Positions 45,646 through 53,923 are shown, counted from the first letter of the stretch. The stretch is DNA of 64,000 nt from an uncultured Synergistales bacterium (GCA_905234075.1 CAJOGI010000004.1:186001-250000); one strand, 5' to 3'. Made by a program: numbers and translations. Notes: generated from the sequence alone by a model not told the origin.

Positions 45646-46203
45646 ATGTATGAAAAAGAGAAAGAAAAATTTTTTGAAAGTCTGAAAACTTTTACTGACA
45701 GCTTAAGCAGTAAATTAATTCACGATAATCAATGGACAATACGCGGTTTTATAGATATTTTTAAAAATATTTATTCGCTTACGACGGATTCAAAAGTGCT
45801 TTCAAAAATTTTGGAACTTCATTTACTTCCTGAGCTATTGTCTTTTTCTGAAGTAATTGATTATAAAATTGAACCGGCTGAAAAACAAAACTGGTACCCT
45901 GATTTTACGTTCATATCAAATAAAAATAATGACATAAAATTTGCAGTTGACTTGAAGACTACATACCGAAATGAGAAACGCCCCGATTTTTGCAATGGGT
46001 TTACATTGGGATCACACGGCGAATATTTTTCAAATCGAAACAGCGCGAAAAATATTCAATATCCGTACAGTCATTATTTCTGCATAGGGATAATTTATTC
46101 GAGAAATATTTTGCAGTCTTATGACGTAAAGACTTACAGCATAGATAGTATTGAAAATATCCCCGCTATAGGGGACTTCCTGAAACGCTTAATAATTCTG
46201 TGA
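45646..46203 (+). CDS. EcoRV-like type II restriction endonuclease, C-terminally truncated
   Basis: 185 residues; EcoRV has 245. The similarity is direct: KVLSKILELHLLPELL, EPAEKQNWYPDFTF, VDLKTTYRN, FTLGSHGEYFSNRNSAKNI and YPYSHYFCIGIIYSR all have EcoRV counterparts. The catalytic set D-x(n)-DxK is kept (YPDFT and VDLKT). The Q-loop-like KQN is present, but the chain stops at FLKRLIIL, before the region of EcoRV holding the R-loop and the C-terminal subdomain that complete DNA recognition. The methylase starts 7 bases later, so no remnant is left. The gene is AT-rich compared with its neighbours. It may be inactive or minimal. Confidence 0.82.
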   Translation: MYEKEKEKFFESLKTFTDSLSSKLIHDNQWTIRGFIDIFKNIYSLTTDSKVLSKILELHLLPELLSFSEVIDYKIEPAEKQNWYPDFTFISNKNNDIKFAVDLKTTYRNEKRPDFCNGFTLGSHGEYFSNRNSAKNIQYPYSHYFCIGIIYSRNILQSYDVKTYSIDSIENIPAIGDFLKRLIIL

Positions 46204-46210
46204 AATAAAA

Positions 46211-47035
46211 ATGGCTGAAAAAATTTATATTCCTCCCATAAAAATACAAGGTATAAAAACAAAACTTGCCCCGGCTATAAAGCAAAATATTTCCTTTAAT
46301 GAAAAAAATTTATGGCTAGAACTTTTTATGGGATCCGGCGTTGTAGGCTTTAATGTAAGGCCGGCGCGGGCGATATTTGCTGATATAAATCCCCACATAA
46401 TTAATTTTTATAATTCAATTAAATCAGGCAAAATTAATTCAGATATTGTCAGGGTATTTCTTTATGAAAATGGCGAAAAACTCGAAAAAGACGGCGAAAA
46501 ATTTTATTATCTCATGCTCGACAGGTTTAACGAGAAACATGCGCCGCTGGATTTTTTATTCTTGAACAGGTCTTGTTTTAACGGCATGATACGCTTTAAT
46601 AGGGATTATAAATTTAATGTTCCTTACGGTCATAAGCCTGAAAGGTTTTCGCGTCCATACATAACGAAAATTATCAATCAAGTCCGTTACATTGAAGAGT
46701 GCTTAAAAATGTTCGACTGGAATTTTATTTGCCAGTCTTTTGAAAAATCTATAGCGATGGCTGATTCTGAAACATTTATTTATTGCGATCCGCCATATAT
46801 AGGCCGCCACGTTGATTATTATGATTCATGGGACGAGAAAGCAGAAAGAGAACTTTGTTTTCTTCTGAAAAATTCAGACGCAAAATTTCTGCTCTCTACT
46901 TGGGATTATAATGACTACAGAAATAACAGTTATATCAATGAAATATGGAACTTCTGCCATAAAGTTGATTACGAGCATTTTTATCACGTAGGTGCAAAAG
47001 AGGCTAACCGTCATTCAATGACAGAAGCTCTTTGA
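46211..47035 (+). CDS. adenine-specific DNA methyltransferase, Dam/M.EcoRV class
   Basis: 274 residues of the D12 class. The SAM motif is LELFMGSGVVGFN, the catalytic motif IYCDPPYIGRHVDY, and the region between has NRSCFNGMIRFNRDYKFNVPYG. It should methylate adenine in the target of its partner; by analogy with EcoRV the site is GATATC, which is inference. The chain stops at RHSMTEAL, and the same frame continues MNYPAKNSRH after the TGA, which resembles the family C-terminus (EALxMNY). A nonsense mutation removing the tail is possible. Confidence 0.87.
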   Translation: MAEKIYIPPIKIQGIKTKLAPAIKQNISFNEKNLWLELFMGSGVVGFNVRPARAIFADINPHIINFYNSIKSGKINSDIVRVFLYENGEKLEKDGEKFYYLMLDRFNEKHAPLDFLFLNRSCFNGMIRFNRDYKFNVPYGHKPERFSRPYITKIINQVRYIEECLKMFDWNFICQSFEKSIAMADSETFIYCDPPYIGRHVDYYDSWDEKAERELCFLLKNSDAKFLLSTWDYNDYRNNSYINEIWNFCHKVDYEHFYHVGAKEANRHSMTEAL

Positions 47036-47127
47036 ATGAATTATCCGGCAAAAAACTCACGACATTAAAAATTTTCGTGTTATTATAAGCAAAAAACTAT
47101 ATATATTATATTAAGGAGCCACTAACT

Positions 47128-48324
47128 TTGGAGCGAAAAATTTTTGAATCTTTCGTTGGGAAACAGGTTGAAGTCTTTTTAGTCCCTGATACTCCTCAAA
47201 CTTCCGGCGTGGTTTTGAGCTGTGAAGACGATTATTTAGTCATAGGCGAGGAGCTTTGGGCATATCCGGCGGTCTTGGGAATAAGACCGTTAAAAAAATC
47301 AAACAGAAATGCGTACGTTAATCCCCCTGCCGTCCAAAGGACAGAGACAGTTACTTACTCAGACGAAATAAATTCTGAAGCGGAAAAAAAAGCGGTTCTG
47401 CCTAAAAAGGAAAAAACGGCTGAGCAGGTTAAACACAAAAAGCAGGAAGAAATAAAAGAAGAAAAAAAATCAGACGAGCCGGATATTTCTAAAGAGGTCA
47501 AAGAAGTTTCGGATATCGGGGAAGTAACTGCGGCTGCTGAAAATAAAATCGAAGAGCAGAATGTTTTAGTGTCCGCTGACGCGCAGGAAGAGACTAAGCC
47601 TTCGGAACAGGAAGCAGAAGAAAAGCCGGAAAAGCCTCAAGCTGAAGAAACTGAAACTGAAAAAGAAAATAAGACAGAAATTGATTTAGCAGGGCGCGAA
47701 TTTGAAGGAACAATAGTCGCGTTTTATTATGAGCGCGGCTATTGGGGCTTTATTGAGTCCCAAGAGATAAAAGACTTGGGCATTCCTTTGCGCGACGGAG
47801 AGAGAGTATTTGTCCACATAAATCAAATTTCGGACGAGATACTCCGCAATAAGCTCAAGCATGATAAAAAGCGTTCGCCCATGATTGACGTAGTTTTCAA
47901 ACTTGGGAAGAATAAGCACGGCGCAGTCGCAGATGATGTTCGTGAAAAGGCTAATATAAACCTGCCGAAACTTCCTGAAAATGTGCTGAAAGTAGACATG
48001 CTCTCTGCCGTTTACGAAGAAGGCGAGATAGATTATTTCAGACGCTACGACGGAATACCTCACGGAGAAATCAGAGTTAAAGGCAATGTGCTCTACCGAT
48101 TTGAAGAAAGCGACGTTGTCGATCCTGTCCTTTCCGTGTTCTTAGAGTGTTCGCCGTCGGCTGAGGGGCAGAAGGTCCGCTTCGTAAAGGTAATGGGCAA
48201 ACGCGGAAAGATGCAGGCGACTCAGGTCTCCGCCGCAGAGCCGTTCCCTGAAGAAAAATTAAAGGACTGGGAAAAATCCGGACTCATTCAAAAAGCTAAA
48301 GAACGAATGGGAATTAAAGAATAA
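47128..48324 (+). CDS. Sm-like plus cold-shock-domain protein of unknown function
   Basis: 398 residues from TTG at 47128 (AAGGAG ten bases upstream). The first 55 residues look like a small Sm/Hfq-type barrel: FVGKQVEVFLVPDTP, GVVLSCEDDYLVIG. A long Glu/Lys-rich linker (about 75-190) follows. Residues about 190-275 resemble a cold-shock/S1-like domain: FEGTIVAFYYERGYWGFIES, ERVFVHINQISDE, DVVFKLGKNKHGAVADDV. The last 100 residues are unrecognised (IDYFRRYDGIPHGEIRVKG). RNA binding is a reasonable inference. I do not recognise the whole architecture. Transcribed alone, ending at a shared terminator. Confidence 0.7.
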   Translation: MERKIFESFVGKQVEVFLVPDTPQTSGVVLSCEDDYLVIGEELWAYPAVLGIRPLKKSNRNAYVNPPAVQRTETVTYSDEINSEAEKKAVLPKKEKTAEQVKHKKQEEIKEEKKSDEPDISKEVKEVSDIGEVTAAAENKIEEQNVLVSADAQEETKPSEQEAEEKPEKPQAEETETEKENKTEIDLAGREFEGTIVAFYYERGYWGFIESQEIKDLGIPLRDGERVFVHINQISDEILRNKLKHDKKRSPMIDVVFKLGKNKHGAVADDVREKANINLPKLPENVLKVDMLSAVYEEGEIDYFRRYDGIPHGEIRVKGNVLYRFEESDVVDPVLSVFLECSPSAEGQKVRFVKVMGKRGKMQATQVSAAEPFPEEKLKDWEKSGLIQKAKERMGIKE

Positions 48325-48334
48325 GAATAATGAA

Positions 48335-48371
48335 GAGTGAGGAGAAGGGAAAAAAATCCGACTCCTCATTC
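48335..48371. terminator. bidirectional terminator
   Basis: GAGTGAGGAG (48335-48344) pairs with CTCCTCATTC (48362-48371) between two convergent genes. The arms resemble the heptamer family. Confidence 0.7.
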
Positions 48372-49997
48372 TGTTACTTCGGCATTTCTGAAGAGCAGGA
48401 CACCGCGCGGAGATTTATAAATATTTTTCACGCGCTTGCTTTGCAGTGAACCCGACGAATAAAAATAAATCGGCAGCACCGGCAAATCTTCCATTAAGAT
48501 TTTTTCTGCCTCGTGCATGAAATTTATTCGCTTTGTGTTGTCCATTTCGACAGCAGCATTTTTCATTAACTCATCAAATTTTTCACTGCTGTAGCCCGTA
48601 GCATTTTGCGGAGAAGCCGACATTAAAGTTTCAAGCAAGTTCGCAGCGTCGTTGAAGTCCAATATCCACGCCTCGCGAGCTATATCAAAATCGCCTTTCT
48701 GACGTGTCTCGATAAAAACTTTCCATTCTTCGTTCAAAAGTTCGACTTCAATTCCTAAATTTTTTTTCCACATTCCCTGCAAAACTTCAGCTAAAATTTT
48801 ATTTCCGGGATTTGAATTATATTTATAGGCGACCTTAGGAAAATTTTTTCCGCCGGGATAACCTGCTTCGGCTAAAAGTTTTCGAGCCTCTTCAACGTCT
48901 GCGCGTTCGGGCAAAAATTCTCCGCCTTCGGTCCTAAAATCTTTTTCGTTTGTCGTGCCGGGCACTAAATCACAAACAAACCCCGTTGCAGGACGCGGCC
49001 CCGACATTAAAATTTTATCAACGATTATTTTTCTGTCGATTGCAAGCGTGAATGCCCTGCGGACCCGAACATCATCAAAAGGTTTTCTGTTGACGTTGAA
49101 ACTACAATAGCCGACACCGAGCGCAGGCTTGGGGATAATTTCTCCGCGTTTGATTAACAAGGGAAGCATTTGCATCGGCACGCCGCTCGTTAAATCAAGT
49201 TTTCCTGCTCTGAAAGCAGCTAATGAAGTGTTAGGGTCGTTAATGTTTACAAATCTTAATCTGTCAATTTTTACGTTGTCAGCGTCCCAGTAATTAGGAT
49301 TTTTCACGAGAGTTATTTCGCCGCCGTCGCCGTGCTTCCAGCTTTCGATCTTAAAAGCCCCGTTTGAAATATAAGTTTCAGGTTTCGCGGCCCAAGCGTT
49401 TTGATACTCGTTGATAATATCCATTCGCGCCGGGGCGAACGTCGGGAAGGACATATAATCAAGCATTAAAGGATTTTTATATTCGAGATTGATCTCTAAA
49501 GTTTTTTCGTCTATGGCTTTTATTCCGACCTCTTCAGAGTTTGCCGTGCCGTTATAAAATTTTTCGGCGTTCTTGATAAAAAATCCGTAGCTTGCATATG
49601 GTGCGCCTGTCTCAGGATTAACAATCCTCATGAAGCCGTCTTTGAAGTGCTGCGCGGTTAATTTTTCGCCGTCAGACCATTTCAAATTATCGCGCAGATG
49701 AAAAGTCCACGTCAGTCCGTCGTCAGAAATTTCCCAGCTTTCAGCGCAGGCAGGTTCGCCCCTGTCATCAGAGCCGACTCTCAATAATCCGTCAAAAGTA
49801 TTCATGATAACGACAGCTCCGTCGCTGGCATAGTTCAACACAGGGTCAATGGTTCGCGGATCCGCGCCGAGATTGAAAATAATTTCTTTTATTCCTGTAT
49901 CTGAATTAACTTCAGAATTTTTCTGACGGTTTGAAAATATAAAGACACATATCAAAAAAATAAAAAGTACTGCTAAAAAAATTTTCTTCATTTTCAC
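48366..49997 (-). CDS. oligopeptide ABC transporter substrate-binding protein (SBP_bac_5)
   Basis: 543 residues. An N-terminal membrane segment (about 4-22) precedes a polar tail without a lipobox Cys, so it may remain anchored by its signal. Family features: LGADPRTIDPVLNYASDGAVV, WTFHLRDNLKWSDGEKLTAQHF, GYCSFNVNRKPFDDVRVRRAFTLAI. It binds peptides outside the membrane for the permease at 53009-54851. It is the last gene of the operon and the only binding protein. Confidence 0.93.
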   Translation of the reverse strand: MKMKKIFLAVLFIFLICVFIFSNRQKNSEVNSDTGIKEIIFNLGADPRTIDPVLNYASDGAVVIMNTFDGLLRVGSDDRGEPACAESWEISDDGLTWTFHLRDNLKWSDGEKLTAQHFKDGFMRIVNPETGAPYASYGFFIKNAEKFYNGTANSEEVGIKAIDEKTLEINLEYKNPLMLDYMSFPTFAPARMDIINEYQNAWAAKPETYISNGAFKIESWKHGDGGEITLVKNPNYWDADNVKIDRLRFVNINDPNTSLAAFRAGKLDLTSGVPMQMLPLLIKRGEIIPKPALGVGYCSFNVNRKPFDDVRVRRAFTLAIDRKIIVDKILMSGPRPATGFVCDLVPGTTNEKDFRTEGGEFLPERADVEEARKLLAEAGYPGGKNFPKVAYKYNSNPGNKILAEVLQGMWKKNLGIEVELLNEEWKVFIETRQKGDFDIAREAWILDFNDAANLLETLMSASPQNATGYSSEKFDELMKNAAVEMDNTKRINFMHEAEKILMEDLPVLPIYFYSSGSLQSKRVKNIYKSPRGVLLFRNAEVTE

Positions 49998-50031
49998 TTC
50001 CTACCTCCTACCTCCTAACTCCTACCTGAAT
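49997..50031. repeat. heptamer repeat array, 4-5 units
   Basis: CTTCCTA CCTCCTA CCTCCTA ACTCCTA CCTGAAT between the two last dpp genes. The TAG stop of the dppF-like gene (50015-50017) and its last residues RS are encoded here. Confidence 0.85.
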
Positions 50032-50965
50032 ATGGGCACGCGCAAAAATGATTATTGCCCTTGTCATTCAAAACCGCATTGAGATTTTTACATTCGGGCT
50101 TGGCCTTCGGGCAGCGTGTGTGAAAGTTACAGCCTGACGGGGGATTTAACGCGCTCGGAATTTCACCCTCAAGAGCGACAGGAATTTTTTTGTCAGATTT
50201 ATCGGGGTCGGGAACAGGAATTGAAGACAATAAAGAAACCGTATAAGGGTGCAGGGGACGCGAATATAATTCATCGCTGGCGGCAATCTCAACAATTTTC
50301 CCAAGATACATGACCGCAACACGGGAGCTTATATGCCTTACCATTGATAAATCATGAGCAATGAATAAATATGTCAGCCCTAAATCTTTCTGCAGATCTT
50401 CGAGCATGTTCACGATTTGCGCCTGTATCGAAACGTCGAGAGCCGAAATAGGTTCGTCGCAGATTATTAACTCCGGCTCGACGGCCAACGCACGTGCAAT
50501 TCCTATTCTTTGACGCTGACCGCCCGAAAATTCATGAGGATAACGCCCGGCCTGTTCGCTGTTAAGTCCGACAAGTTTTAATAATTTATTCACTCTGTCC
50601 TCGTGTTCGTCCTTCGGGAATTTGTGAATAATCATTGGCTCGCGGACAATATCGCCGACCGTCATTCGCGGATTTAACGAGGCGTAAGGATCTTGAAAAA
50701 TCATTTGAATTCTTTTTCTGAACGGCAGCATTTTTTTCGGCGTTACTCTAGTTATGTCGTGGCCGTCAAAAATTATTTTCCCGTCGTCGGGCTCGTAGAG
50801 TTTTATTATCGTCCGTCCCGTCGTCGTTTTTCCGCAGCCTGACTCTCCGACAAGGCCAAGCGTCTCGCCTCTTTCAATATTAAAGCTGACATCATCGACC
50901 GAATGAACTTTTCCGGCAGGAGTGTCAAAATATTTTTTAAGATTTTTTATTTCTAACAAAGGCAT
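50015..50965 (-). CDS. oligopeptide ABC transporter ATP-binding protein, DppF/OppF type
   Basis: 316 residues from ATG at 50965, which begins one base after the cupin stop; an ATG at 50992 would add 9 residues. Walker A GESGCGKTTTGR, signature SGGQRQRIGIARAL, Walker B LIICDEPISALDVS, and the oligopeptide-specific C-terminal cluster region PPSGCNFHTRCPKAKPEC. It powers peptide import as a heterodimer with the protein at 51464. The C-terminus ends SGRS from a heptamer repeat. Confidence 0.95.
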   Translation of the reverse strand: MPLLEIKNLKKYFDTPAGKVHSVDDVSFNIERGETLGLVGESGCGKTTTGRTIIKLYEPDDGKIIFDGHDITRVTPKKMLPFRKRIQMIFQDPYASLNPRMTVGDIVREPMIIHKFPKDEHEDRVNKLLKLVGLNSEQAGRYPHEFSGGQRQRIGIARALAVEPELIICDEPISALDVSIQAQIVNMLEDLQKDLGLTYLFIAHDLSMVRHISSRVAVMYLGKIVEIAASDELYSRPLHPYTVSLLSSIPVPDPDKSDKKIPVALEGEIPSALNPPSGCNFHTRCPKAKPECKNLNAVLNDKGNNHFCACPYSGRS

Positions 50966-50966
50966 T

Positions 50967-51467
50967 TTAATTTTCACTTCCAAACTCTTCATACGCCAAA
51001 TAATCTATCTCATCAGCAATATTCGGATATTTATTTCTGATTTCATTTTTTGCGACTAAACGAAAACCGTCATAAATAAATTTTGGTGTTGTTACACATG
51101 AAATTAAAGTAAAGCTGTCTTTATCAAGATTTTCAGCAGCAAATATCGCTCCCTTCGGAATTACTGCCATGTGTCTTTCGCCGTTTTCAAAATTACCGCC
51201 TAAAAAATATTCGCTCTCGCCATGCTCTGTCAAAACAGTAATTTTAAGGCCGCAGCCTTCATGATAAAACCAAATTTCGTCGCAGTCTATTTGATGAAAA
51301 TGAGAGATTTCGTTTTCGTCTAACAAAAAATATATGCTTCCGACTAAAGCTCTGCCGTTAATTCTAAATGGAGCTGTATAAATCTCCGCGAACCAACCGC
51401 CTTCAGAATGTTTTTCTAATTTGTATGTTTCTTTTAAAATCGCTGCGCGTGAGTTTTTTTTATTCAT
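50967..51467 (-). CDS. DUF985 (cupin_5) family protein
   Basis: 166 residues with the DUF985 cupin layout: LEKHSEGGWFAEIYTAP, SIYFLLDENEISHFHQIDCDEIWFYHEG, GERHMAVIPKGAIFAAE and FTLISCVTTPKF. The His in SHFHQI and a Glu offer a metal site. Family function is poorly known; epimerase-like and sugar-related roles have been suggested. It overlaps the dppD gene by 4 bases and abuts dppF, so it sits inside the peptide transporter operon. Confidence 0.85.
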   Translation of the reverse strand: MNKKNSRAAILKETYKLEKHSEGGWFAEIYTAPFRINGRALVGSIYFLLDENEISHFHQIDCDEIWFYHEGCGLKITVLTEHGESEYFLGGNFENGERHMAVIPKGAIFAAENLDKDSFTLISCVTTPKFIYDGFRLVAKNEIRNKYPNIADEIDYLAYEEFGSEN

Positions 51468-52438
51468 TGTAAATATCCTTTTTTATTTTGTTCAGAACGC
51501 CAGCAGGAATAAAAATGACTTTCTGAAATTTTGCAGGGCTCAGGCTCATGCTCGAGGCAAACTTTCATGGCTTGCGGGCATCTTTGAACATACGGGCAGC
51601 CCTTCGGAGGATTTAATAAGTCGGGCGGCTGTCCCTCAATCGGAATTAAACGCTCCTTAGGTTTTTCGGGATTAGGCACGGATTTTAATAGGCCCTTAGT
51701 GTAGGGGTGGGCGGTGCTGTAAAAAATTTCGCGCCTCGTTCCCTGTTCCATTATTTTTCCGCCGTACATTATTAAAATTCTGTCGGCAGTCCCGGCGATT
51801 ACGCCTAAGTCGTGAGTGATTAAGATTATCGACATTTTAGTTTCGCGCTGTAAATCTTTCATTAACTTCAAAATCTGCGCCTGTACTGTAACGTCAAGAG
51901 CCGTTGTCGGTTCATCGGCGATCAATAAATCCGGCTTGCATATCATAGCCATAGCAATCATTATTCTTTGACGCTGGCCGCCTGAAAATTCGTGAGGGTA
52001 TTGTTTAATTCGTTCAACGGCCGGGACAATTCCGACACGCTCAAGCATTTCGAGAGAACGTTCGCGGATATTGCCCTGCCATTTATGACGCTTGAGGCTT
52101 TCTTCGAGCTGATAGCCGATAGACAAGACGGGATTTAAGCTCGTCATAGGGTCTTGAAAAATCATAGAAATTTTTTTACCGCGAATTTCGTTCATGTTCA
52201 GAGTACTAATGTCGTGGCCGTCAAAAATAATTTCGCCGGATTTAATTTTTCCGTTTGCGCCCTGAAGGCCAATTATTGATAACATCGCCGTACTTTTGCC
52301 GCTCCCCGACTCGCCGACGATGCCGAGAATTTCGCCGCGTTTTACGTTAAACGAGACACCGTTGACGGCTTTGACCTCGCCTGCCGAAGTATAAAATGAC
52401 ATGTGCAAGTCCTGCACGCTTAAAATATTTTCGCTCAT
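51464..52438 (-). CDS. oligopeptide ABC transporter ATP-binding protein, DppD/OppD type
   Basis: 324 residues. Walker A GESGSGKSTAMLS, signature SGGQRQRIMIAMAMICKP, Walker B LLIADEPTTALDVT, switch His in ILITHDLGVIAG, and C-terminal PPKGCPYVQRCPQAMKVC. It is the second ATPase of the peptide importer. Its start is 7 bases from the antitoxin gene. Confidence 0.95.
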   Translation of the reverse strand: MSENILSVQDLHMSFYTSAGEVKAVNGVSFNVKRGEILGIVGESGSGKSTAMLSIIGLQGANGKIKSGEIIFDGHDISTLNMNEIRGKKISMIFQDPMTSLNPVLSIGYQLEESLKRHKWQGNIRERSLEMLERVGIVPAVERIKQYPHEFSGGQRQRIMIAMAMICKPDLLIADEPTTALDVTVQAQILKLMKDLQRETKMSIILITHDLGVIAGTADRILIMYGGKIMEQGTRREIFYSTAHPYTKGLLKSVPNPEKPKERLIPIEGQPPDLLNPPKGCPYVQRCPQAMKVCLEHEPEPCKISESHFYSCWRSEQNKKGYLQ

Positions 52439-52444
52439 GATTTT

Positions 52445-52672
52445 TTATGCGGATACGGCCTCTAATTTTTCATTTTCAGTGCTCAAAGATTGAGAGGCTT
52501 TTCGCTTTTTAGCTTCCTGAATACGGTGCCATACTGTGCGAATTTCATCAATGTCGCCTTCTTTTATTGCGTCATTTAACATTATTTCTCCAAGTTCAGG
52601 ATCTTCCGCAAAATGATTAATTACGGATTCTTCATAGCTGCAACAATTTTTCAATTCTGTTATATCAATCAT
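52445..52672 (-). CDS. HigA-like antitoxin, apparently lacking a full HTH
   Basis: 75 residues. The N-terminal half follows the addiction-module antidote pattern (VINHFAEDPELGEIMLNDAIKEGDIDEI), but the region after about 50 is a short Lys/Ser tail instead of the usual helix-turn-helix. It starts on the last base of the toxin gene. It could neutralise the toxin without repressing the operon; this is inference. Confidence 0.6.
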   Translation of the reverse strand: MIDITELKNCCSYEESVINHFAEDPELGEIMLNDAIKEGDIDEIRTVWHRIQEAKKRKASQSLSTENEKLEAVSA

Positions 52673-53001
52673 TATTTATTACTCTCCTTAAATTTTTGAA
52701 AATATTTAACAGCCTTAGAGATGTCTTTATTTTGCGTGCGTTTTGTTCCTGCACACAACAATAAAACTAAAACATCTCCGACCATCGAATAATAAACACG
52801 ATAACCCGGTCCATAATCAATAATAATTTCCCAAACACCATCGCGACAGTAATGATTATTACCTAAATTTCCCTGCTGTAATCGGTCAATTATTCTATAT
52901 ATTGCGGCTTGCGCTTTTTTATCTTTCAACGATTTCAGCCAATCATCAAAAATATTTTTACCGTCATCAATATAATTGACTATTGTATATTTTCGCGTCA
53001 T
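52672..53001 (-). CDS. RelE/HigB-type toxin (addiction module killer protein)
   Basis: 109 residues. Recognisable parts are FDDWLKSLKDKKAQAAIYRIIDRLQQGNLG, GVWEIIIDYGPGYRVYYSMVG and LLLCAGTKRTQNKDISKAVKYF, as in the TIGR02683-like family. Such toxins cleave mRNA on the ribosome. The toxin gene precedes the antitoxin gene (toxin-first, as in HigBA). It lies 7 bases after dppC, inside the transporter operon. Confidence 0.85.
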   Translation of the reverse strand: MTRKYTIVNYIDDGKNIFDDWLKSLKDKKAQAAIYRIIDRLQQGNLGNNHYCRDGVWEIIIDYGPGYRVYYSMVGDVLVLLLCAGTKRTQNKDISKAVKYFQKFKESNK

Positions 53002-53008
53002 TCCTACC

Positions 53009-53923
53009 TCACTTCCTTAACTTCGGGTCGAGCGCGTCTCTTAATCCGTCGCCTAAAAAATTAAACGCAAGTATCGTAATCGAAATTGCTGCCGCCGGGA
53101 AAAATAATTGATACGGATATATTGCTAGCGAGCCTATAGCGTCATTGCAGAGAACTCCCCAGCTTGCCATCGGCGCACTGACTCCGAGCCCTACGAAACT
53201 TAAAAAAGCCTCCGTGAAAATTGCGCCCGGTATCGAGAAAGTTAATGTAACAAGTATCGGCCCCATTGCGTTAGGAATAAGATGACGCAGCAAAATTCTT
53301 TTCGATGACGCTCCGAGTACACGCGCTGCCAAGACAAATTCTTCATTTTTTAAGCGCATGACTTCGGCCCGGACTATTCGCGCCATAGGAGCCCAGTATG
53401 AAATTCCGAGCGTTATAAAAATGCTTTTCAGGCCCGGCCCGACAACGACCATTAACAAAATTACGTAAATCATAGCGGGCACGCTGTAAATTACATCAAC
53501 AATTCTCATCATGATATTATCGACCTGACCGCCCGCAAAGCCCGAAATGCCTCCGTAAATTACGCCTATAAATAAGCTTATTATGCTCGCTAAAAATCCT
53601 ACAGCTAATGAAATTCTTGCGCCGTATAAAACTCTTACAAAAATATCGCGCCCAAATAAATCAGTCCCGAATAAATGCTCAAGGCTCGGAGCTTCGTTTG
53701 AGACCATGTAATCCTGCTCGTCATATTCATAGCTTGAGAGCATCGGCCCGAAAACTGCCATAGCCAGCACTAAAATTATTATAATAAGGCCGACAACGGC
53801 TAACGGGTCTTTCTTCAGACGCGAGCGAACGTCCTGCCAATAACTTTTTGATGAGGCAGGAGGCAGGAAGTAGGAGGCAGGAGGTAAAGGCGAAAAATCT
53901 TTTTCAAAATTTATTTCGTTCAT
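53009..53923 (-). CDS. oligopeptide ABC transporter permease, DppC type
   Basis: 304 residues. A cytoplasmic N-terminus is followed by six helices; the typical start is LKKDPLAVVGLIIIILVL, with FGTDLFGRDIFVRVLYGARISL and the coupling loop LRLKNEEFVLAARVLGASS-like segment, then HLIPNAMGPILV. The first 25 residues contain the 7-residue duplication LPPASYF/LPPASSK, encoded by a heptamer repeat array. Pairs with the permease at 53931, 7 bases upstream. Confidence 0.95.
   Translation of the reverse strand: MNEINFEKDFSPLPPASYFLPPASSKSYWQDVRSRLKKDPLAVVGLIIIILVLAMAVFGPMLSSYEYDEQDYMVSNEAPSLEHLFGTDLFGRDIFVRVLYGARISLAVGFLASIISLFIGVIYGGISGFAGGQVDNIMMRIVDVIYSVPAMIYVILLMVVVGPGLKSIFITLGISYWAPMARIVRAEVMRLKNEEFVLAARVLGASSKRILLRHLIPNAMGPILVTLTFSIPGAIFTEAFLSFVGLGVSAPMASWGVLCNDAIGSLAIYPYQLFFPAAAISITILAFNFLGDGLRDALDPKLRK
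53855..53882 (-). repeat. heptamer array inside the dppC coding region, 4 units
   Basis: GGCAGGA GGCAGGA AGTAGGA GGCAGGA on the plus strand. Three DNA units (21 bp) equal seven codons, so the frame is kept and the protein shows a 7-residue repeat. Confidence 0.85.
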
